Below are positions 50,059 through 57,500 of a stretch of DNA of 57,500 bases, piece by piece. A program made the translations under genes and the position numbers. Origin of the DNA: an uncultured Pelagibacteraceae bacterium (GTDB taxonomy: Bacteria > Pseudomonadota > Alphaproteobacteria > Pelagibacterales > Pelagibacteraceae); the NCBI GenBank assembly GCA_902529715.1, contig CABZXL010000002.1, forward strand, positions 1 through 57,500. The letters are read 5' to 3'. The notes beneath the pieces are model-generated. The model did no database searches, was not told where the DNA came from, and worked only from the letters and a program-made list of their open reading frames with translations. Position 1 is the stretch's first letter. Each line of letters opens with the position of its first letter.

Positions 50059-51116
50059 AAATTAATATCATGAAAAATTTAAAAAGAAATCTCATAAATG
50101 AAGGTTTTAATCTTTCAGAATGTATTAATCGCATAGGACAAGTTAAAATCAAAACTTTAATTGTAATGAATAAAAATAAAAAAATATTAGGTACTATAAG
50201 TGATGGGGATATTAGAAGGGGAATTTTAAAATTTAAAAAACTAGATATTTCAGTTACTAAAATAATGAAAAAAAAGTTTTTTTATTTTTTTGAAAATAAA
50301 GAAAAAACCTTTAATCACAACAAATTAAAAAAAAATAATATTTTACTAATACCGGTAATAGATAAAAATAAAAAAATAATTTCAATAAAAAATTTAGATG
50401 AAAAAAAACAATCAAAAGAAATTTTTTCACCTGTTTTGATTATGGCTGGAGGTCTAGGTATGAGATTAAGACCTCTAACAAATAAGATACCAAAACCTAT
50501 GATTAAAATAAATGGTGTTCCAATGCTAGAGAGAATTATTAAAAACTTTAAAGAAAATGGATTTAAAACTTTTTATATTTCAACATTTTATAAATCTGAA
50601 AAGATAATAAAATATTTTAAAAATGGAGATAAGTTTGGAATTAAAATAAGATACTTAAAAGAAAAAAAACCTTTAGGAACAGCAGGCTCACTAAGTTTGA
50701 TGCCTAAAAATGAAATTGGACCAATTTTGATTGCTAATGGAGATGTCATCACTAAAATGAGTCCTAATTTACTTTTAGAATTTCATAAAAAAAACCACTA
50801 TGATCTCACAGTTGCGTCTATAAATTATAATCATCAACTACCCTTTGGATCATTGAAAATTAAAAATAATAAAATTTCAAAATTAATAGAGAAACCTGAA
50901 ACTAATCATAAGGTAAATGCTGGAATTTATGTCATCAATAAAAGAATTTATGAAAATTTAGAGTTTAATAAAAAACTATCTATGACTGAACTTATTGGTA
51001 AATTAATAAAAAAGAAAAAAAAAATTGGTGTTTTTCCAATTTATGAAAGTTGGGAAGATTTGGGTGATAAAAAGAATTTAATAAAATTAAACAATGACAA
51101 CGTATTAAATTTATAA
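50046..51116 (+). CDS. ptmE: CBS-pair fused sugar-phosphate nucleotidyltransferase (PtmE-like)
   Basis: N-term ILGTISDGDIRRGILKFKKLDI (CBS); then PVLIMAGGLGMRLRPLTNKIPKPMIKINGVPMLERII; NAGIYVINKRIY; WEDLGDKKNL. Confidence 0.9.
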   Translation: MGQLKINIMKNLKRNLINEGFNLSECINRIGQVKIKTLIVMNKNKKILGTISDGDIRRGILKFKKLDISVTKIMKKKFFYFFENKEKTFNHNKLKKNNILLIPVIDKNKKIISIKNLDEKKQSKEIFSPVLIMAGGLGMRLRPLTNKIPKPMIKINGVPMLERIIKNFKENGFKTFYISTFYKSEKIIKYFKNGDKFGIKIRYLKEKKPLGTAGSLSLMPKNEIGPILIANGDVITKMSPNLLLEFHKKNHYDLTVASINYNHQLPFGSLKIKNNKISKLIEKPETNHKVNAGIYVINKRIYENLEFNKKLSMTELIGKLIKKKKKIGVFPIYESWEDLGDKKNLIKLNNDNVLNL

Positions 51117-51905
51117 TTTTGCTAATTTTTGAAAATTAGCCAAATTTATACCTTTATTTAAGCACTGTTTTCTAGCGATTTCTAATCCTGATCCTAAAAA
51201 ATTAAATAAATTAGCTGTTACAACACCGGAAATTTTTTTTTCATTTAATCCTAAAAAAATGTGCTCTGGTTTTCCAGCTCCACCCATTAGCAAAATTGGT
51301 GATTTAATTGTATCTGGAAATATTTTTAAAATTTCCAGATCTAATCCTGACCCATTACCATCATTATCAATTGAATTTATAATAATTTCACCGTATGGCA
51401 ATTTACTGAAATATATTTTAATAAATTCTTTAAGATTCAATTTAAATTTTTTTCCACAATTAATCATAATTTTATAATCCATTTCATGTTCATTTTTTGC
51501 ACAATCAATCATAATACTTAACGATTGTTTTCCCCATTCTTCTTCTATCATCTTCATTAAATCATCATTATAAATATTTGAATTAACTAAAATTTTATCA
51601 GCACCATTCAAAAAATAATTTTTAACATCTTCTCTATCTGAAATTCCTCCTCCAATAGTTATAGGCACAAATATTTTTTTTCTAAGTTTTTCAATATCTT
51701 TTAAAAAACTTATTTTATCTTCCTTCGATGGATTTTCTTTAACCAAAATACACATTAGCTCATCTATAAAATGACAAGTTTCACCAAATCCAAAATTATG
51801 GATAAGCCAATCTAAATTACCAACTTTTTGAAGTCTAAAATTTCTACTTAAATGAAAGTAGCCATCACTATATAAAAGTGCAAAGATTATTCTTTTTTTT
51901 AACAT
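51111..51905 (-). CDS. hisF: HisF-like synthase subunit (accessory, glycan amidination)
   Basis: KRIIFALLYSDGYFHLSRNFRLQKVG; VPITIGGGISDREDVKNYFLNGADKILVNS; NSIDNDGNGSGLDLEIL; GGAGKPEH. Confidence 0.9.
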   Translation of the reverse strand: MLKKRIIFALLYSDGYFHLSRNFRLQKVGNLDWLIHNFGFGETCHFIDELMCILVKENPSKEDKISFLKDIEKLRKKIFVPITIGGGISDREDVKNYFLNGADKILVNSNIYNDDLMKMIEEEWGKQSLSIMIDCAKNEHEMDYKIMINCGKKFKLNLKEFIKIYFSKLPYGEIIINSIDNDGNGSGLDLEILKIFPDTIKSPILLMGGAGKPEHIFLGLNEKKISGVVTANLFNFLGSGLEIARKQCLNKGINLANFQKLAKL

Positions 51906-52513
51906 TATTTAAAATTCAAAAAATTTTGAAGAAGTTTTAATCCTAGATTATGACTTTTCTCTGGATGAAATTGTGACCCAAATACATTGCCCTTTTCGAT
52001 AAAAGAAATAAACTTTTCCCCATAAACTGTATGACAATAATCAATATCTTCATTTGTATTTTCTATTCTATAGGAGTGGACAAAGTAAAATGATGAATTA
52101 TTTGGAATATCATTCCATATCCTAGTTTTTTTATGTTCAACAGTGTTAAATCCAATATGAGGTATAATCAAATCAGTTTTAAATTTTTCACACGATCCCG
52201 AAAATATACCTAATCCTTTATTATTTCCACCTTCGGTTCCTCCTTCAAACATCATCTGCATCCCAATACAAATACCAAAAATATAGGATCCACTATTAAT
52301 AAAATCTTTTAATGGCTCAAACCAACCATTGTGTTGGATTATTTCTGAATTTTTTGCAAATGATCCAACTCCAGGAAGAATTAAATGAGAATATCTTTTT
52401 AAATTTTCACTCTTTTTTTCTAAACTTGGTTTAAAACCTAAAAATTCAACTGCATTGTATACAGATCCTATATTTCCATATCCAATATCAACTATACCTA
52501 CTTCTTTTTTCAT
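51905..52513 (-). CDS. hisH: HisH-like glutaminase subunit (accessory)
   Basis: VGIVDIGYGNIGSVYNAVEFLG; LILPGVGSFAKN; YIFGICIGMQMMFEGG; FGSQFHPEKS. Confidence 0.92.
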   Translation of the reverse strand: MKKEVGIVDIGYGNIGSVYNAVEFLGFKPSLEKKSENLKRYSHLILPGVGSFAKNSEIIQHNGWFEPLKDFINSGSYIFGICIGMQMMFEGGTEGGNNKGLGIFSGSCEKFKTDLIIPHIGFNTVEHKKTRIWNDIPNNSSFYFVHSYRIENTNEDIDYCHTVYGEKFISFIEKGNVFGSQFHPEKSHNLGLKLLQNFLNFK

Positions 52514-53634
52514 TATTCAATTTTAAATTTTGGGGTCCATCTATTTTTTTTTTCAAATAAATCTTTATTTGCCCATTTATCAATAACTTTATGAAATTCA
52601 CTCATAGTCATCTTATAATAATCACAATATTCTTTAAAAAAATGTTCAGGAAACATATCATCATATATTTTAACTAATTGAACTGCTTGTTCGCGAGTCA
52701 TTGCACCTCTTCTTACATCTATACCTGCGTCTTGTGTGGTTCTCCCAAACCCAAACTTCAAATACATAAGATAAACATGCAATAAGTAAATCTTCTGATC
52801 TGTTTGTGCAAAATTAGTATAACTTCCCTCATTTAGAGTCTCGTTTTCCTTAAGACCACAATATTTTTTAGCTATTTCATAATTTCTATAAGGGTCCCAA
52901 TCCTCATAAAATCCATAATGAGTCACTTTAAGTTTTAATTTGGATAATTCGTCTTTTGTAGGCATTTTAAACCAATATAGTTGCTTATCAGTTAAATTTG
53001 CTTTTTTTAAAATTTTCTCATATCCGTATTCCAAATAAGCTCCAGTAATATAATCAACACCATAAACACCTTGGTCTTTACCTTTTTTCATGTCTCCACC
53101 ATATTCCATTTCTCCATCTTCAGAGTAAAAAACAAGAGGAATATTAAATTGAACAGCTACTCTTAAGACTGCTGAATGGATAGCTATTAACCACCCATAG
53201 TATGGGAAACCCATCTCAACAAAACCAATTTTATTTAAAATTCTCATTGCATCTTGATCAGGTGTCACATGTAAATGATCATAACCACTATCAATAAAAG
53301 AATTAAGATTTTTTCTGCCCAACTCAGTTTCTGTAACTGGTCTAATTGTTACTGCCAAGGGATTCATTTTGTGTTTGTTCTTTAAATTATAAGTAACATA
53401 TGAACCATCTTTGCCTCCACTTACAGTGGTAATACAATCATAATTTTTACCTTTATATCTATGTTGTGAGAGTAATTTTTCTAACTCTTCTTGTCTTTCT
53501 TTCCAATCAATTTTTTTTTTTTTTTCGGCCCAAACACATGCAGAACAGAAACCTCTTTGATCAAATTTGATTCTAGGTCTTGTTGACATAACAACACAAT
53601 TTTTACACCAAAATATTTTTTTCATATTTAGCAA
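52513..53634 (-). CDS. N-acetyl sugar amidotransferase (WbpG/PseA/PtmG-like)
   Basis: KKIFWCKNCVVMSTRPRIKFDQRGFCSACVWAEKKKKIDW; YDCITTVSGGKDGSYVTYNLKNKHKMNPLAVTI. Confidence 0.92.
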   Translation of the reverse strand: MLNMKKIFWCKNCVVMSTRPRIKFDQRGFCSACVWAEKKKKIDWKERQEELEKLLSQHRYKGKNYDCITTVSGGKDGSYVTYNLKNKHKMNPLAVTIRPVTETELGRKNLNSFIDSGYDHLHVTPDQDAMRILNKIGFVEMGFPYYGWLIAIHSAVLRVAVQFNIPLVFYSEDGEMEYGGDMKKGKDQGVYGVDYITGAYLEYGYEKILKKANLTDKQLYWFKMPTKDELSKLKLKVTHYGFYEDWDPYRNYEIAKKYCGLKENETLNEGSYTNFAQTDQKIYLLHVYLMYLKFGFGRTTQDAGIDVRRGAMTREQAVQLVKIYDDMFPEHFFKEYCDYYKMTMSEFHKVIDKWANKDLFEKKNRWTPKFKIE

Positions 53635-54539
53635 TATTTATTTTTAAAAATTAATCTTATACCTCGAGACATTGAAATTTTTGGCTTCCAACCCAAATTC
53701 TTTATCGCATGATTGATCGATATATTAAATCTAGTTTTAAGCATTAATTTATTTCGTGATTTATTTACTTTAATTATTACCTTTTTTGTAGCAAAATTAT
53801 TACAAATCTTTGCTATATCTTTAATTGAGTATAATTTTTTGGAACCGATATTAAAAACACCATATTTTTTTTTTATTAAGCAGAGGAATATGGCATTAGC
53901 TACATCATTAGCATGAATAAAATTTATCTTTTCAAAAGGAGATTTAAGAATTATTTTTTTTCCTTGCTTAACTTTGTTTATCAATCGAACAATAATTTTA
54001 TCATCTTTTAATCCTTTTCCATAAATTGACGAGGGTCTTAGTATGGTAAATTTACAACTATATTTATTAATCATTCTCAATAAATATAAATCTATTACTC
54101 TTTTTGAGTTTTCATAATTCAAAACTTTACTATTATTAATTTTGTAATTTTCTTTTACTTTCTTTAAAATATTTCCATAAATGATTGCTCCTGAAATGAA
54201 TATTAAATGAATGTTATTTTTTTTTGCAAAATTTATAAGCTTTTTACTGGCTCTAATATTAGTTCTAAAATAATCATTTTTTGTAATCTTAATATTATTA
54301 GAAGGTACAGCAGAACCAGCATGTATAATTGCAAAAACATTTTTAAATAATTTATTATAATCGGACTCATTTTTTATTAAAGATAAGTCAATTTTTTTCC
54401 ATTTAAATCTTTTATTCTTAATATTTACTTTTGTTCGAGAGGTTCCTACTAATTCATATTTTCTTTTCAAAAAAAAATCTAATAAATGTCTTCCAAGCAT
54501 ACCAGAACACCCAGTAATACCAATAGTTCTATTTAACAT
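53628..54539 (-). CDS. NAD-dependent epimerase/dehydratase (SDR)
   Basis: TIGITGCSGMLGRHLLDFFLKRKYELVGTSR; AIIHAGSAVPS; ILRPSSIYGKG. Confidence 0.87.
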   Translation of the reverse strand: MLNRTIGITGCSGMLGRHLLDFFLKRKYELVGTSRTKVNIKNKRFKWKKIDLSLIKNESDYNKLFKNVFAIIHAGSAVPSNNIKITKNDYFRTNIRASKKLINFAKKNNIHLIFISGAIIYGNILKKVKENYKINNSKVLNYENSKRVIDLYLLRMINKYSCKFTILRPSSIYGKGLKDDKIIVRLINKVKQGKKIILKSPFEKINFIHANDVANAIFLCLIKKKYGVFNIGSKKLYSIKDIAKICNNFATKKVIIKVNKSRNKLMLKTRFNISINHAIKNLGWKPKISMSRGIRLIFKNKYC

Positions 54540-54542
54540 AAT

Positions 54543-55712
54543 TTAAATTTTCAGATCTATAAATTTTTTATTTTTGATATTTTTTAAATTAATTTTTTTT
54601 ATAATTTTTAAAATTTTTTTTGCTGCACCACCTTTTCCATATGGGCTCACTACACTTTTTAAGTTTTTCAAAAATTTTTTATTATATATTTTTTTTAAAC
54701 TTTTCTTTAAATTTTTTTGATCAAAATTACAATTAACTACACTGTGTACTTGAATTCTTCCTTTTTGTCGTTCACCTACATTTATTGTGGGTTTTTTTAA
54801 AAATGGAACCTCAGAGAGACCACTCGATGAATTCCCAATAACAACATCTACTTGATTTACAATAGATAAATACATTTTATGGCCAAGAGATTCAAAAAAT
54901 ATAGAATTTTTATTTTTTTTTATGAATTTTTTTATTTTATTATAAATTTCCAGATTACCTATATCAATATTTGGTGAGGTAAATATTATTCTTGTTTTTT
55001 TAAGATTAGACAAAAACCTTAAAATATTATCAAAATTTTCATTATTAAATTTATTCTTAATTGTTTCAGGATGATAAGTGATAATTAAATTTTTTTTATA
55101 AAATGAAAATTTTTTTACTTTTTCAATTTCTTTTTTTGTATATAGTTCATTTTTATGTATTTGATCTACTCCTAATCCTCCAACATTGAATATCAATCTT
55201 GGATTTTCTCCTAATTGCCTTACTCTTTTTCCATAAATTTTATTAGCTACAAAATGAATATCTGACATTTTTGTAATCGAATGTCTTAATGAGTCGTCTA
55301 TAGCTCCTTTTGTAATTTCACCACCATGTAAATGTGCTATTGGTAATCCATGAATATTTGCACACACAACGAATGAAAATATTTCATACCTATCACCTAA
55401 TACTATTGCTAAATCAGGCTTATCATATAGTAGGATTTTTGAAAATTTTTCTATTCCATATGAAATGGCTTTTGAAATATCATTTGGTGTATCTGAATTA
55501 ATTGATAAATTCACTTTGTAATTAACCTTATTTTTATCACTTCTTATTTCATTTAAAGTATAGCCATACTTTTTAATAAGATGAGAGCCAGTAACTAAAA
55601 TTTTTAAAGATAAATTTCTATTTTTTTTAATTTCATTAATTAATTTCTTTAACAATCCATAATCAGCTCTATTACCAGTTACTACTAATATTTTTTTTTT
55701 CTTTGCGGACAT
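54543..55712 (-). CDS. legG: Hydrolysing UDP-GlcNAc-type 2-epimerase (NeuC/LegG-like)
   Basis: MSAKKKKILVVTGNRADYGLLKKLINEIKKNRNLSLKILVTGSHL; LAIVLGDRYEIFSFVVCANIHGLPIAHLHGGE; VVIGNSSSGLSEVPFLKKPTINVGERQKGR. Start moved from 55760 to internal ATG. Confidence 0.93.
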   Translation of the reverse strand: MSAKKKKILVVTGNRADYGLLKKLINEIKKNRNLSLKILVTGSHLIKKYGYTLNEIRSDKNKVNYKVNLSINSDTPNDISKAISYGIEKFSKILLYDKPDLAIVLGDRYEIFSFVVCANIHGLPIAHLHGGEITKGAIDDSLRHSITKMSDIHFVANKIYGKRVRQLGENPRLIFNVGGLGVDQIHKNELYTKKEIEKVKKFSFYKKNLIITYHPETIKNKFNNENFDNILRFLSNLKKTRIIFTSPNIDIGNLEIYNKIKKFIKKNKNSIFFESLGHKMYLSIVNQVDVVIGNSSSGLSEVPFLKKPTINVGERQKGRIQVHSVVNCNFDQKNLKKSLKKIYNKKFLKNLKSVVSPYGKGGAAKKILKIIKKINLKNIKNKKFIDLKI

Positions 55713-55713
55713 A

Positions 55714-56700
55714 TTATCTTTTTTGATATACTTCCTCTGTATACCTAAAAACTCTTCCAAGTTTAATTTTTGGATTTTTAATATTTCTATTCAAAAAATA
55801 GTTTTTTATAAACATCTCTGGTTCATTAAAACCAAAAAATGCTCTTATACTAGTTGTTCCAGAGAATCTTGCATTAAACTCTATTGGAATAAGTCCTTTA
55901 GGGCCATCTCTTAGCTGTATATTTAAAGATCCAATATTTTTTAATTTTTTTGCAATTTTAATTATAAGTTTTTTAATTCTATTTTGTTTAACAACTTCAA
56001 CTACCCAAGATGTACCATTTTTTAATATTCTTTTAGCTATAAATGGACCAATTAATTTGCCATTCCTTAAAGTAAATATTCCGCATGTAAATTCATTTTT
56101 TAAACTTTCTCCTTTAAATCCTGCAAATTCTTGAATAATTGGATTTGGAACTAAAATATATAGTCCACTAAAACATTTTTTGTCTTTTATTAAATAAACA
56201 TTTCTAGAAGAAGTCCCAAACCTATCTTTTAAATAAAATGGCGTCTTCAATTTCTTAATTATTTTTTTTGCCTGATCTAAATTTTTAGGTAAAAATGTTC
56301 TTGGAAAGGGAAAATTATTTTTTTTTAAAAATTTATATGTATGAAACTTGTCTAAAGAGATTTTGATAGTTTCCGTTGGAGAAACGCAAATTAAAGTTTT
56401 AGTCTTATTTTCAATTTCTTTTTTATTCCTTGAAAAAAACTCAATCTCATATTCTGAACCTACAAATAGAACATCAATTTTTTTTCTTATTAAATTTTTA
56501 ATGAACCATTGTTTACTTTTTTTATCTTCAACTTTAGGAATGATTATGCTTTTATTCTTATTATATATCTGAGTATTTAGTTTATCTATATCACTGATAA
56601 TAACTTCTAAGTTTAACTTACTTAAATTTAATGACCTTATAATTGATTGACCTACCCCATTTCCTGCACCTGTCACTAAAACTTTTATTTTTTTATTCAT
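55714..56700 (-). CDS. ATP-grasp domain protein (carbamoyl-phosphate-synthase-large-like)
   Basis: KVLVTGAGNGVGQSIIRSLNLSKLNLEVIISDID; TPFYLKDRFGTSSRNVYLI; IPIEFNARFSGTTS. Confidence 0.85.
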   Translation of the reverse strand: MNKKIKVLVTGAGNGVGQSIIRSLNLSKLNLEVIISDIDKLNTQIYNKNKSIIIPKVEDKKSKQWFIKNLIRKKIDVLFVGSEYEIEFFSRNKKEIENKTKTLICVSPTETIKISLDKFHTYKFLKKNNFPFPRTFLPKNLDQAKKIIKKLKTPFYLKDRFGTSSRNVYLIKDKKCFSGLYILVPNPIIQEFAGFKGESLKNEFTCGIFTLRNGKLIGPFIAKRILKNGTSWVVEVVKQNRIKKLIIKIAKKLKNIGSLNIQLRDGPKGLIPIEFNARFSGTTSIRAFFGFNEPEMFIKNYFLNRNIKNPKIKLGRVFRYTEEVYQKR

Positions 56701-57425
56701 TATTTAAAAAAAGTATTTATTTTACCAACTTCTTTTACTGAATGAGCATTGGATCCTAGAGACATTAAGGTTCCCTCTTTTAAACATTCATTGACAATTT
56801 TATTAATACTTGGATGGTAATTTGAATTGATTTCGAATGCTTTATTATATTTTTTACAGAGTTTAATCAAATCTTGGAACAAACTCCAATTAGGTTTTGC
56901 TTTATATCTAGAGTATGACATGCCAAATGGATGACCCAAAATTTCAAAATTAGAATTCTTAATAGCTTTTTTTGATAATTCATACTCAATTTCTATAGCT
57001 TCTTTTTTTAAATATTTATCTATTGTTTCTCTCTTATTTATATTTGTTTCTCCTGGAAACCTATGTACACTTGCCATTACAAAATCAACTTTTTTACGAA
57101 TTTTACTATTAATATCCAAGTCACCTTTAAAATTTAAAATTTTTACTTCTGCACCTACATAGGCTCTACAACTTTTTTTACTTAAAGAGTTAACTTCTTC
57201 AGCAAAACTACCAAACCAATCACTACTTGTAGATCTTGCATGCTCACTAAACAAAATTTTCTTTAATTTTTTTTTACATGCATATTTATACATTTGAAAA
57301 ACAGTATTTTTACCATCTGTCCAATTGGTATGAAGATGAAGATCAACATTGGGACTTAATTTCTTTTTTATATCCCTGTTTATCTCTTTAAAAATTTTTA
57401 ATTTATCCATTTTGTTTAATTTCAA
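56700..57425 (-). CDS. PHP-domain phosphoesterase
   Basis: NVDLHLHTNWTDGKNTVFQMYKYACKKKLKKILFSEHA; VGAEVKI; MASVHRFPG; LGHPFG; SLGSNAHSV. Confidence 0.85.
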   Translation of the reverse strand: MKLNKMDKLKIFKEINRDIKKKLSPNVDLHLHTNWTDGKNTVFQMYKYACKKKLKKILFSEHARSTSSDWFGSFAEEVNSLSKKSCRAYVGAEVKILNFKGDLDINSKIRKKVDFVMASVHRFPGETNINKRETIDKYLKKEAIEIEYELSKKAIKNSNFEILGHPFGMSYSRYKAKPNWSLFQDLIKLCKKYNKAFEINSNYHPSINKIVNECLKEGTLMSLGSNAHSVKEVGKINTFFK

Positions 57426-57500
57426 AAATAATTTTTAGTATTTTTTGCCCCTGTTTTAAGTCACATATATTTCTATACTTATTATTTAGTATAGACTTAT

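Noticed and set aside
51111-52513. Part of the histidine biosynthesis operon (hisFH)
   Set aside because: No other his genes; adjacent to an N-acetyl sugar amidotransferase, as in glycan amidination modules.
3000-57500. Transposase, integrase, tRNA-bounded genomic island or prophage
   Set aside because: No recognisable transposase, integrase, phage gene or tRNA; recombination evidence is limited to the direct repeats at 27.6 and 28.8 kb.
1-57500. CRISPR array or tandem repeat array
   Set aside because: No regularly spaced repeats seen; apparent repeats are low-complexity A/T runs.

Overview
The window is a very AT-rich chromosomal segment that looks like SAR11/Pelagibacterales. The left ~2.8 kb is core genome: partial pntB, the two pntA parts, rpmJ and a 5S rRNA gene, all on the minus strand. 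Everything from ~3 kb to the right edge is a surface-glycan (LPS/O-antigen/capsule-like) island. It holds glycosyltransferases, nucleotide-sugar epimerases/dehydratases (GDP-fucose type gmd/fcl, GalE-like), FkbM and other methyltransferases, a carbamoyltransferase module, two asparagine synthase-like amidotransferases, an ABC exporter, and two nonulosonic-acid systems (neuB/neuA, and a legionaminic-type set with a HisH/HisF/N-acetyl-sugar amidotransferase trio). A 5S gene bordering a glycan island matches what I recall of SAR11 hypervariable region 2. The most notable proposal is a cryptic phosphoramidate (Campylobacter MeOPN-like) donor pathway: a PEP-synthase-like glutamine kinase, a class-I GATase and a nucleotidyltransferase in the same order as Cj1418-Cj1417-Cj1416, plus a detached APS-kinase-like Cj1415 homologue. 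A sulfotransferase-fold protein encoded divergently next to the kinase is a candidate phosphoramidoyl transferase. The second is a 1,214-bp segment (neuA 3' remnant, intact 2-hydroxyacid dehydrogenase, neuB 5' remnant) bounded by 38-bp imperfect direct repeats, which reads as a recombination scar. No transposase, integrase, CRISPR array or tRNA was recognised. All family assignments come from reading motifs; no database search was run.
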